Positions 1-6,808 of a DNA stretch of 7,047 nt are shown piece by piece. The translations under genes and the position numbers were made by a program. Origin of the DNA: Legionella sp. (lineage in GTDB: Bacteria > Pseudomonadota > Gammaproteobacteria > Legionellales > Legionellaceae); the NCBI GenBank assembly GCA_003507515.1, contig DNVL01000135.1, positions 1 through 7,047 of the forward strand, in the 5' to 3' direction. The notes beneath the pieces were generated by a model. It saw only the letters and a list, made by a program, of their open reading frames with translations, searched no databases and was not told the origin of the DNA. The first letter of the stretch is position 1. Each line of letters begins with the position of its first letter.

Positions 1-1259
1 CAGTTCTTATTTTTTCGCGCTTGAAAACGTTCGGCCACGCGCGCACTGATGGTGGCGGCATCAGGCCCTGATTGTAAAAAAGCTAGCGGCGTATCTTGTA
101 ACAAGCCTAAAATACCCGCCAAGTGCTTGAGTGTGGCTGCCAATTGAGGGGATTTTGACTTGTTGATTTCATGGCTGAGTTGAAACAATACCGATAACGC
201 AATGGGGGTATTGAAATCATCATTCATGGCGGCATCAAACTGCAAGAGCCACTGCGCATCAACCGCATGTTCATCCATCGGGATATCTTTAATGGATTGA
301 TATAATCGCATCAAGGCGCGTGCAGCGCTCAGGATGTTATCGTCTGAATAATTCAACGCGCTGCGATAATGGCTGCTTAAGAGAAAATACCGGATCACTT
401 CTGGATGGTGTTTTTTCAACACATCAGCAATGGTAAAAAAATTGCCTGTGGATTTAGACATTTTTTCATTGTTCACCTGCAACAGGCCCACATGCAACCA
501 ATAATTAGCGAACGGTTTGCCCGTGGCCCCTTCGCTTTGTGCAATTTCATTCTCATGGTGCGGAAATTGCAGATCCAACCCACCCCCATGAATATCAAAT
601 TGCTCGCCTAATTCACCCATCGCCATGGCCGAGCATTCAATGTGCCAACCCGGTCGCCCATTCCCCCACGGGGAAGGCCAATGCGGCTCCTCCGGTTTGG
701 CCTGCTTCCATAACACAAAATCCAGGGGTGAACGTTTTGCCAATACCACGTCTACGCGTGCGCCGGCCTCTAATGCATCCAGATCTTGATTCGATAATTT
801 GCCATAATCCTTAAATTGAGCCACTTGATAATACACATCACCATTATCGCCAACATAAGCATGCTGGGTTTCGATTAAGCGCTCAATCAAGCGCACAATG
901 GCGTCAATTTTTTCTGTCGCACGCGGTTCAATATCAGGCGGTAAAATCGCCAAGGCGCGTGCGTCAGCGTGCATGGCGTCAATGTATTGCCGCGTTAATT
1001 CATGAATAGGGATTGCGCGTTCCTGCGCGCGCGCAATGATTTTATCATCAATGTCCGTGATATTACGAACATACGTCACATCAAACCCTTGTGCACGTAA
1101 AAATCGCACCATCACATCAAAACAAACCATCGATCGGGCATGCCCTAAATGGCAGTCGTCATAGACCGTAATCCCACACGCATACAGCCCTATTTTTCCG
1201 GGTTGCAGGGGGATAAACGGTTCTTTGGTGCGCGTTAATGAATTATATAGATTAAGCAT
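1..1259 (-). CDS. cysS: Cysteinyl-tRNA synthetase, 3' end outside window
   Basis: This cytoplasmic class I synthetase charges tRNA-Cys with cysteine. The frame opens with ATG at 1259 and stays open to the left edge, giving 419 codons of an enzyme usually about 460 residues long, so roughly 40 C-terminal residues lie outside. Seen directly: the N-terminal [17 protein letters not shown] segment with the HIGH-type motif HLGH at residues 37-40, and the KMSKS motif at 266-270. The zinc ligands C28, C209, H234 and E238 fall at the same numbers as in the E. coli enzyme. The HIEC and FPHHENE motifs surround the last three. The start follows the glnS stop codon with no spacer (TAA then ATG), and a strong Shine-Dalgarno AAGGTGG at 1265-1271 lies inside the last glnS codons, so translation is probably coupled to glnS. 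No frameshift or missing catalytic residue was seen. Confidence 0.97.
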   Translation of the reverse strand, partial: MLNLYNSLTRTKEPFIPLQPGKIGLYACGITVYDDCHLGHARSMVCFDVMVRFLRAQGFDVTYVRNITDIDDKIIARAQERAIPIHELTRQYIDAMHADARALAILPPDIEPRATEKIDAIVRLIERLIETQHAYVGDNGDVYYQVAQFKDYGKLSNQDLDALEAGARVDVVLAKRSPLDFVLWKQAKPEEPHWPSPWGNGRPGWHIECSAMAMGELGEQFDIHGGGLDLQFPHHENEIAQSEGATGKPFANYWLHVGLLQVNNEKMSKSTGNFFTIADVLKKHHPEVIRYFLLSSHYRSALNYSDDNILSAARALMRLYQSIKDIPMDEHAVDAQWLLQFDAAMNDDFNTPIALSVLFQLSHEINKSKSPQLAATLKHLAGILGLLQDTPLAFLQSGPDAATISARVAERFQARKNKN

Positions 1260-2915
1260 TTAGGCCACCTTATCCCACGTGTCTTTCATATCCACCACAC
1301 GATGAAAGGCAGTGACTTGGGTTTCGTCCACTTGATTCACACAATAATACCCCAAGCGCTCGAATTGAAACACTTCGTTTAACGGTTGCGTGGCGAGCGA
1401 CGGCTCACACAACGCCTGTTGGACATGCATTGAATCTTGATTTAAAAATTGCATGAAGTCTTCTTCACGCGCAGGATTTGGGTCATGAAACAACCGATCA
1501 TATTGATAAATCGTCACCGGATATGCATGCGCTGCAGACACCCAATGGATCACACCTTTCACTTTTCGATCCTCCGGGTTTTTACCCAAGGTATTCTCAT
1601 CATACGTGCACCGCAGCTCAATCGCATGGCCTTGTGCATCGCGAATGACATCCGTGCAACGAATCACGTAAGCGTGGCGTAGACGCACTTCCGTGCCAGG
1701 CGACAATCGAAAATATTTTTTAGGTGGATTGTCCATAAAATCACTGCGTTCAATGAAAATTTCGCGCGAAAAAGGCATGATACGCGTCGTTGAATCTGGA
1801 TCATTAGGATTAAACGCTACTGTTAAATCTTGAACCTGACCTTCGGGGTAGTTTTCAATCACCACTTTAATGGGATCTAACACGCACAGTGCCCGCTTCG
1901 CCGTGGCATTCAAGGCATCACGCACACAGGCCTCTAGAATCGACATATCAATGACTGAATCGCTTCTGGAAATGCCAATCACTTCACAAAATTGCCGAAT
2001 GGCCGCAGGCGGATAGCCTCGTTTGCGCATGCCCGATAAGGTCGGCATGCGAGGGTCATTCCACCCAGCCACCACGTTGTGTTCAACCAACTCACGCAGC
2101 TTGCGTTTACTAGTGACCGTGTGCGACAAATTCAACCGAGCAAATTCCGTTTGTATCGGATGTGCGGGTACCGGCAAATGTTCAATCAGCCACGCATACA
2201 AGGGGCGATGATCTTGAAATTCTAACGTGCACAATGAATGGGTGATTTTTTCCAGTGCGTCCGACAGTGGGTGCGCATAATCATACATCGGATAAATGCA
2301 CCAATCACTGCCGGTGCGTTGATGATCCACATGACGAATCCGGTATAACACAGGATCTCGCATGTTAATATTGCCGGATTGCATGTCAATGCGCGCGCGC
2401 AGAACATGTGTTCCATCAGCAAATTCACCTGCTTTCATGCGTGCGAACAAATCGATGCTTTCATCAACGGTGCGGTTTCGATAAGGACTTTCACGCCCGG
2501 GCTCCTGCAAGGTCCCTCGATAGGCGCGAATGTCATTCATGCTCAAACTATCCACATAAGCTAAATTCTTTTGAATCAACAGCACAGCAAAATCATAGAG
2601 TGCTTGATAATAATCAGACGAATGGGTCATGGCGCACCAGGAAAACCCAAGCCAACGCACATCTTCGATGATCGCTTGCACGTATTCGTCATCTTCTTTG
2701 ATGGGATTGGTGTCGTCGAATCGCAAATAACACGCCCCTGAAAATTCATTTGCCAGTCCAAAATTCAAACAAATGGATTTTGCATGCCCGATATGCAAAT
2801 AACCATTAGGCTCAGGCGGAAAGCGGGTCACAACGCTTGTGTGTTTCCCAGACGCAAGATCATCTGTTAACAACTGCCGAATAAAATGTGCTCTTTTTTC
2901 ACTGCTGTCATTCAT
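1260..2915 (-). CDS. glnS: Glutaminyl-tRNA synthetase
   Basis: This cytoplasmic class I synthetase charges tRNA-Gln directly with glutamine. The 551 residues are close to the E. coli length of about 554. In order they show the signature PPEPNGYLHIGHAKS (33-47, HIGH at 41-44), the acceptor-binding segment RTGSDWCIYPMYDY (200-213) followed by ITHSLCTLEFQD (224-235), and the KMSKS-type loop VTSKRKL (267-273). The anticodon-binding beta barrels follow and end near YYCVN and FHRVVDMKDTW. The loop has Thr268 where the E. coli enzyme has Met (VMSKR); the neighbouring Ser, Lys and Arg are kept, so activity is expected. The start at 2915 has a GGAA Shine-Dalgarno about 8 bases upstream in the 18-base gap after truA. 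The stop abuts the cysS start. It is very probably the middle gene of a truA-glnS-cysS transcript. Confidence 0.98.
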   Translation of the reverse strand: MNDSSEKRAHFIRQLLTDDLASGKHTSVVTRFPPEPNGYLHIGHAKSICLNFGLANEFSGACYLRFDDTNPIKEDDEYVQAIIEDVRWLGFSWCAMTHSSDYYQALYDFAVLLIQKNLAYVDSLSMNDIRAYRGTLQEPGRESPYRNRTVDESIDLFARMKAGEFADGTHVLRARIDMQSGNINMRDPVLYRIRHVDHQRTGSDWCIYPMYDYAHPLSDALEKITHSLCTLEFQDHRPLYAWLIEHLPVPAHPIQTEFARLNLSHTVTSKRKLRELVEHNVVAGWNDPRMPTLSGMRKRGYPPAAIRQFCEVIGISRSDSVIDMSILEACVRDALNATAKRALCVLDPIKVVIENYPEGQVQDLTVAFNPNDPDSTTRIMPFSREIFIERSDFMDNPPKKYFRLSPGTEVRLRHAYVIRCTDVIRDAQGHAIELRCTYDENTLGKNPEDRKVKGVIHWVSAAHAYPVTIYQYDRLFHDPNPAREEDFMQFLNQDSMHVQQALCEPSLATQPLNEVFQFERLGYYCVNQVDETQVTAFHRVVDMKDTWDKVA

Positions 2916-2933
2916 ATTTATGTTCCATTCAAA

Positions 2934-3728
2934 TTATCCGAGATCATCCAACAGAAAGGGCAACCCGGTGGTCCCTTTCATCACGCCAAACTCGCTGGGA
3001 TACGTCACCGCCACCAAATATAACCCATATGGCGGCGCGGTTTCGGCACCTAATTTTCGATCTTTTGAGCGCAATACATCGTGCACCCACCCTAAGGGCT
3101 TACGACCTGATCCCACGGCCATCAAAACGCCGGCAATATTTCGAACCATGTGGTGTAAAAACGCATTGGCAACAATATCGATGATCACCAAATCACCCCG
3201 ACGCGTCACTTGCAGGTGATGAACATTGCGCATCGGCGTTTTCGATTGACACTCCACCGAACGAAAGGATGTAAAATCATTCTCCCCCACTAAACACTGC
3301 GCTTCTTCTTGCATCACGCGGTGGTCTAGCTGGCGATATTGCCACGTCACGTTGCAGCGCAGCATTGCAGGCCGAATCGGCGTGTTATAAATCACGTAGC
3401 GATAGCGCCGGCTTAGGGCTGAGTAACGCGCATGAAAATCGCTTGCCATCTCTCGTCCCCATTTCACACACACATCTTTCGGTAAAAAGGAGTTGGCGCC
3501 ATGGATCCACGCGCGCATCAAGCGCTCGCTGTCTGAATCAAAATGAATGATTTGGCTTATGGCATGCACGCCCGTGTCTGTTCTACCAGCGCACACAACG
3601 CTGACTGGATGTGATGCGACCTGACTGAGCGCATACTCTAAGGCCTGCTGTACCGTGCGCAGACCGGTTTGGGCTTGCCAGCCATGGTATTGGCTGCCAT
3701 CGTATTCAACCATCAAGGCAATTCGCAT
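2934..3728 (-). CDS. truA: tRNA pseudouridine(38-40) synthase TruA
   Basis: TruA converts uridines 38, 39 and 40 in the anticodon arm of many tRNAs to pseudouridine. The 264 residues match the usual length of about 270. Visible motifs: the opening VEYDGSQYHGWQ, the catalytic loop CAGRTDTGVHA with the nucleophile Asp51, FHARYSA (98-104) followed by RRYRYVIYN with Tyr111 near the active site, DFTSFRS (151-157), and the C-terminal NAFLHHMVRNI (188-198). The start at 3728 is supported by an AGGAAA Shine-Dalgarno at 3734-3739, five bases upstream. It is followed by glnS after 18 bases, so the module couples tRNA modification with tRNA charging. A candidate promoter lies just upstream. Nothing essential appears to be missing. 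Confidence 0.97.
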   Translation of the reverse strand: MRIALMVEYDGSQYHGWQAQTGLRTVQQALEYALSQVASHPVSVVCAGRTDTGVHAISQIIHFDSDSERLMRAWIHGANSFLPKDVCVKWGREMASDFHARYSALSRRYRYVIYNTPIRPAMLRCNVTWQYRQLDHRVMQEEAQCLVGENDFTSFRSVECQSKTPMRNVHHLQVTRRGDLVIIDIVANAFLHHMVRNIAGVLMAVGSGRKPLGWVHDVLRSKDRKLGAETAPPYGLYLVAVTYPSEFGVMKGTTGLPFLLDDLG

Positions 3729-3754
3729 GCAAATTTCCTGATAAAAACGCCCAA

Positions 3755-3781
3755 TGTATAACAGCCAAGCCCGTTTGTCTA
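3755..3781 (-). promoter_or_regulatory. Candidate promoter for truA-glnS-cysS
   Basis: On the minus strand a TATACA hexamer (3755-3760) is preceded by TG plus one base (3761-3763), an extended -10 arrangement. A TAGACA box (3776-3781) matches TTGACA at five of six positions, but the spacer is only 15 bases. Initiation near 3748 would leave a leader of about 20 bases containing the truA Shine-Dalgarno. It lies in the 63-base gap between spmB and truA, where a separate promoter for the tRNA genes would be expected. The short spacer keeps confidence modest. Confidence 0.45.
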
Positions 3782-3796
3782 GGCGTACAGCCTAGA
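3778..3796. repeat. Perfect 7-bp inverted repeat at the end of spmB
   Basis: TCTAGGC and GCCTAGA flank a five-base loop, and the spmB stop codon TAG (3792-3794) lies inside one arm. The transcript could form a compact hairpin. No U-run follows on either strand, so it is not a standard intrinsic terminator. It might protect or trim the spmA-spmB mRNA end, or be chance. One arm overlaps the candidate -35 box of truA. Confidence 0.5.
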
Positions 3797-4325
3797 TGAA
3801 CAAATAATGGCAAATAAATACGGTCGCCATCACACCGGCCAAATCCGCCAACAAACCGGCCGGAATGGCATGTCGGGTGCGCTTGATGCTGACCGCACCA
3901 AAATAGACGGCAATCACATAAAACGTGGTTTCTGTACTGCCCATCATCGTGGCCGCCGTCTTCGCAATAAACGAGTCGCCACCATGGGCATGAATCAATT
4001 CAGCCATTACACCGGTTGAAGCACTGCCCGAAAACGGACGGATCAAAGCCAACGGTAGCAACTCCGAAGGCATGCCGATGGCGCGTAATAACGGAGCCAT
4101 TGCGATGCTCAATAGGTCAAAAAAACCCGACGCACGCAACATCCCAATCGCCACCATCATGGCTATCAGATAGGGAATAAGGCTTACACTGGTGTCAAAC
4201 CCCTGCTTCGCGCCGTCAATAAACACGTCAAACACATTGACTTTCTTAAATGCACCATACAATGGGATCCCCACCACAAAGGCAAGGAACATCCCATTTG
4301 ATATTTGATTGGCGAGCTCGCTCAT
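3792..4325 (-). CDS. spmB: SpmB-like inner-membrane protein
   Basis: This is a 177-residue polytopic membrane protein of the spore maturation protein B type, a Gate/nucleoside-recognition domain family; Bacillus SpmB has about the same length. Family hallmarks seen are RPFSGSASTGVM (96-107), the GSTETTFYVIAVYFG segment (129-143), and a closing hydrophobic helix after KRTRHAIPAGLLADL. Hydrophobic stretches near residues 10-25, 47-65, 83-95, 130-146 and 155-176 suggest several membrane spans. Its ATG overlaps the spmA stop (ATGA) with only a weak Shine-Dalgarno, so translation is probably coupled. In Bacillus the SpmA/SpmB pair affects spore core dehydration. The job of the pair in non-sporulating proteobacteria is not established; transport of a small molecule is plausible from the domain only. 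Confidence 0.9.
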   Translation of the reverse strand: MSELANQISNGMFLAFVVGIPLYGAFKKVNVFDVFIDGAKQGFDTSVSLIPYLIAMMVAIGMLRASGFFDLLSIAMAPLLRAIGMPSELLPLALIRPFSGSASTGVMAELIHAHGGDSFIAKTAATMMGSTETTFYVIAVYFGAVSIKRTRHAIPAGLLADLAGVMATVFICHYLFI

Positions 4326-4927
4326 ACATTATCCGTATTTTTCATTTGATACAGCGGCAATTTTGCCAGTTGTGTCACCGCAATGAGCGCCACCGCAGTT
4401 GATATCGTGGTCGCAAACAGCGTGCTCACAATCACGCTGCTCGGCTGCAAACTGCCATTTGCAGCCAGATAAGCCATCGCGGTTGCTGGAATGATTTGCA
4501 CACTCGAGGTGTTGATGGCCAAAAAAGTACACATGGAATTGCTAGCCGTGTGCACGTGAGTATTCAAGCGTTGCAATTCTTTCATGGCTTGCAATCCAAA
4601 GGGCGTGGCCGCATTGGCCATACCTAATATGTTGGCCGCAATATTCAACACCATGGCCCCCATGGCGGGATCGTCAACTGGAACATCTGGAAACAGGCGG
4701 CGCATAATAGGCTGCAGCATGCGAGCCAATTGCTTCACCAACCCAGATGCAGTGGCCACCCCCATGATCCCAAGCCATAAGGACATAATGGCGGTCAGCC
4801 CAATGGCTAACTCAAATCCAAGTTTTGCCGAGTCGGTCACCGCATGCACCACTTGATCAGTACGCCCCTCGATCATCCCCACGACGACAGATATAAACAT
4901 CATCGCCAACCAAATCACATTCAGCAT
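4322..4927 (-). CDS. spmA: SpmA-like inner-membrane protein
   Basis: This is a 201-residue polytopic membrane protein of the spore maturation protein A type, partner of the overlapping spmB product. The strongest family mark is residues 95-115, which include ANILGMANAATPFGLQAM. A conserved segment around SNSMCTFLAINTSSVQIIP (129-147) follows, then a C-terminal hydrophobic helix (about 160-187). The N terminus (about 4-19) and residues 38-62 are also membrane-spanning in character. The start at 4927 is backed by an excellent AGGAAGGA Shine-Dalgarno (4934-4941) six bases upstream. The gene diverges from the exported DUF1460 gene across a 65-base gap. I saw only a poor minus-strand promoter there (TTTAAC, 17 bases, TTTACG). 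Function outside spore formers is unknown. Confidence 0.9.
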   Translation of the reverse strand: MLNVIWLAMMFISVVVGMIEGRTDQVVHAVTDSAKLGFELAIGLTAIMSLWLGIMGVATASGLVKQLARMLQPIMRRLFPDVPVDDPAMGAMVLNIAANILGMANAATPFGLQAMKELQRLNTHVHTASNSMCTFLAINTSSVQIIPATAMAYLAANGSLQPSSVIVSTLFATTISTAVALIAVTQLAKLPLYQMKNTDNV

Positions 4928-4929
4928 TG

Positions 4930-4958
4930 TTGTTCCTTCCTCAAAACACGCGTAAAAT
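4930..4958 (+). promoter_or_regulatory. Candidate promoter for the DUF1460 gene
   Basis: In the 65-base divergent gap, TAAAAT (4953-4958) matches the -10 consensus at five of six positions. TTGTTC (4930-4935) lies 17 bases upstream as a weak -35. The expected leader to the ATG at 4993 is about 28 bases. The -35 would overlap the spmA Shine-Dalgarno on the opposite strand, so the two divergent units are tightly packed here. Confidence 0.35.
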
Positions 4959-4992
4959 CGCCAGCAATCTCTCGTTAAACGTAAGTTAGATC

Positions 4993-5949
4993 ATGCTGGT
5001 CACCCACCTGTTTAAAGCCTTTTTATTCGCATGCGGCCTTTACGCAATGCCCGCTATTGCCAATACAACGAGCCCTGAACAACAGGCGGATAAAACCATC
5101 CGGCAACTATATCACAGCCCAGGCATGAAGCCGACAGCTAACCTGTCAACACGCATTGCGGCCATCAGCCAAGCGTTTTTAGGGGCACCTTATGCCTTGG
5201 GCGCGCTGGGCGAAGGGCCCTATGCCCGGTATGATCAAAACCCGCTCTACCGCACCGATGCATTTGACTGTGAAACGTATGTAGACACAGTGATTGCATT
5301 AGCACGTGCGCATGACATCATTCAATTTCAACAAAATATTCGCCATATTCGGTACAAAGAGGGTCACGTTTCATTTATAGATAGAAATCATTTCACCTGC
5401 TTGGATTGGAACCAGAACAATCAGCACCAAGGATATGTGAAAGACATCACCACAACATTACGTGATGCGGACGATCACCCCGTTGCCAGCATGGCCCATG
5501 CGCTGATTGATAAACCTAGCTGGTACCAACATTTTCCCCTCTCCATCATTCGCATTCCACAGGCCACACCAAAAGAAGTTGCTAGGCGCCTCGCTGAATT
5601 AAAACAAAAAGGACAGCAATTACCACAGACGATTTCTGCTATCCCCTACATTCCTTTAACTGCTTTATTCGATCATGCAGGACACGCCAACAAACCATTA
5701 TTCAACCAAATTCCAAACGCTGCCATTATTGAACTGATTCGACCCAATTGGGACATGGAAAAACAAATTGGCACACACTTGAATGTCTCTCATTTAGGAT
5801 TTGCCATTTGGGAAAAAGGTATACTAATGTTTCGGCACGCCACATCGACTCAAGATCACGTAGTAGAAGTCCCGTTGATTGATTACCTACGCGAAACACA
5901 AAAAAGCCCCACCATCAAAGGCATTAATATCCAAGTGGTTACTCCGTAA
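4993..5949 (+). CDS. Exported DUF1460 (NlpC/P60-like) amidase-like protein
   Basis: This 318-residue protein has a cleavable signal peptide: Lys8, a hydrophobic core to about residue 20, and an AIA|N cleavage site after Ala23, so it should act in the periplasm. The mature part resembles the DUF1460 family, described as N-acetylmuramoyl-L-alanine amidase-like and built on a cysteine-peptidase (NlpC/P60-like) fold; members occur in Legionella and Bacteroides. Seen directly are FDCETYVD with the presumed nucleophile Cys93, the family segment SFIDRNHF followed by LDWNQNN (His133), and VSHLGFAIW (His267) followed by FRHATS (His282), from which the catalytic histidine should come. A cell-wall hydrolase or recycling role is inferred; the exact bond cut is not known to me. 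The Shine-Dalgarno before the ATG is weak (GTAAG), but the signal peptide fixes the start well. The gene stands alone, divergent from spmA. Confidence 0.88.
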   Translation: MLVTHLFKAFLFACGLYAMPAIANTTSPEQQADKTIRQLYHSPGMKPTANLSTRIAAISQAFLGAPYALGALGEGPYARYDQNPLYRTDAFDCETYVDTVIALARAHDIIQFQQNIRHIRYKEGHVSFIDRNHFTCLDWNQNNQHQGYVKDITTTLRDADDHPVASMAHALIDKPSWYQHFPLSIIRIPQATPKEVARRLAELKQKGQQLPQTISAIPYIPLTALFDHAGHANKPLFNQIPNAAIIELIRPNWDMEKQIGTHLNVSHLGFAIWEKGILMFRHATSTQDHVVEVPLIDYLRETQKSPTIKGINIQVVTP

Positions 5950-5988
5950 CTCACCGCGTTGTTCGGGAAGATGAGGCGTGAAACGAAT

Positions 5989-6018
5989 GTTTTTATTTAA
6001 ACCTATGCGTGATATAAT
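5989..6018 (+). promoter_or_regulatory. Strong candidate promoter for the 6052 gene
   Basis: A perfect TATAAT (6013-6018) is preceded by TG plus one base (6010-6012), a full extended -10. The -35 position holds only a T-rich stretch (5990-5995), which extended -10 promoters tolerate, and the bases just upstream of the -10 are AT-rich. Initiation near 6025 gives a leader of about 27 bases with the GGAG ribosome site. It is the best promoter match in the window and indicates that the downstream gene is transcribed on its own. Confidence 0.7.
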
Positions 6019-6051
6019 TGCACAAAATTATTGTTTTGGAGTGCTATTAAA

Positions 6052-6756
6052 ATGCCTACAGAAACTACTCTCGCTAATTTAATTAGCAATACAACGCAAA
6101 CCACCTTATATGAATCGCTTGCCTTAGTAGACCAAGATAACGGGTGGGTGTCTTTAGAACAACATCCCAATGGGCTTTATTCCGATGGATTTGCAACCTG
6201 TTTCGCGATTATTGTCAGGAATATAAACGACCCCAAAAAAATAGCCTTGGCACATGTTTCATCCATTGGTTTTGATGTGGACGACGATATTGATTTCTTC
6301 GAAGAGATGATTGAAGCGGTCAGGGTCACGGGCGAAGATGTCACCATCGAATTGGCCCGTAGCGTAGAAGGGTACACTACTGATTATAATTTTGCACTGA
6401 TACAGCTCGAGGATGGCACCATTATCAATCGCAATCCAGATAACCCCACGGCCGCAGAATATTTTGCCGAAGCAGATGAAACCTACCAACAATTTTTCGC
6501 GACCCATTTTGACATAACCCCCGTCATACATAATATGCAGGCGGGCATGCTCGTTATCAATCATCAAGGTAAGGTGGATTATTTAAAGCCCCATCTTGAC
6601 GGTGAAATAGAGGTAGACGAATTCGATGCGCCTCAGAATAAAAGGCAGTGCCGCGTATCGTCCTCATCCAGTCATCTTTCATTTTGGTCTGGGCCTGATT
6701 CAGAGGCGCAAGAAGAGGTCATTTCTTCAAAAAGACCCAAAACAGGCAGCGCTTAG
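6052..6756 (+). CDS. Orphan acidic protein, possible CheD-like deamidase effector
   Basis: I do not recognise this protein as a named family. I chose the ATG at 6052 (234 residues) because a GGAG Shine-Dalgarno (6038-6041) sits ten bases upstream; an in-frame TTG at 6031 would lie before that site and is less likely. There is no signal peptide or membrane segment. Residues 1-135 look like a folded alpha/beta domain: Ser44, Cys50 (SDGFATCFAIIV), then His68 (IALAHVSS), an acidic helix (about 79-94) and a strand. In CheD glutamine deamidases Thr, Cys and His are spaced 6 and 17 residues apart; here the spacing is 6 and 18, with Ser replacing Thr. After residue 190 the tail is polar and low in complexity: KRQCR (197-201), five serines (203-207), EAQEE (218-222) and KRPK (227-230). 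Basic clusters suggest nuclear targeting, and the Glu-rich block near the end resembles Dot/Icm secretion signals. Both the enzyme and effector assignments are inference. Confidence 0.8.
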   Translation: MPTETTLANLISNTTQTTLYESLALVDQDNGWVSLEQHPNGLYSDGFATCFAIIVRNINDPKKIALAHVSSIGFDVDDDIDFFEEMIEAVRVTGEDVTIELARSVEGYTTDYNFALIQLEDGTIINRNPDNPTAAEYFAEADETYQQFFATHFDITPVIHNMQAGMLVINHQGKVDYLKPHLDGEIEVDEFDAPQNKRQCRVSSSSSHLSFWSGPDSEAQEEVISSKRPKTGSA

Positions 6757-6808
6757 CATCGACACCATGCCAGCGACCAAAGGCGGAGGGAGCCACAACC
6801 AAGCGGTA

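Noticed and set aside
405..814. Two plus-strand open frames opposite cysS
   Set aside because: They are antisense to a clear synthetase with all its motifs, and their translations show no domain-like character.
2839..3219. Plus-strand open frames across the glnS-truA junction
   Set aside because: They are antisense to two certain genes, and neither has a convincing ribosome site or recognisable motif.
5951..6000. Possible intrinsic terminator after the DUF1460 gene, with TCACCGC against GCGTGA and a later T-run
   Set aside because: The stem needs a bulge, the loop is long, and the T-run starts several bases after the stem. The T-run also sits where the next gene's promoter lies.
6031..6051. 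TTG codon as an upstream start for the orphan gene
   Set aside because: The GGAG ribosome site lies downstream of this TTG and is well placed for the ATG at 6052, so the seven extra residues are unlikely to be translated.
6259..6567. Minus-strand open frame of 102 codons opposite the orphan gene
   Set aside because: The plus-strand gene has a strong promoter and ribosome site; the antisense frame has neither.
6757..6808. Gap between the orphan gene and the ATPase remnant, examined for a bidirectional terminator
   Set aside because: No stem followed by a T-run was found on either strand.
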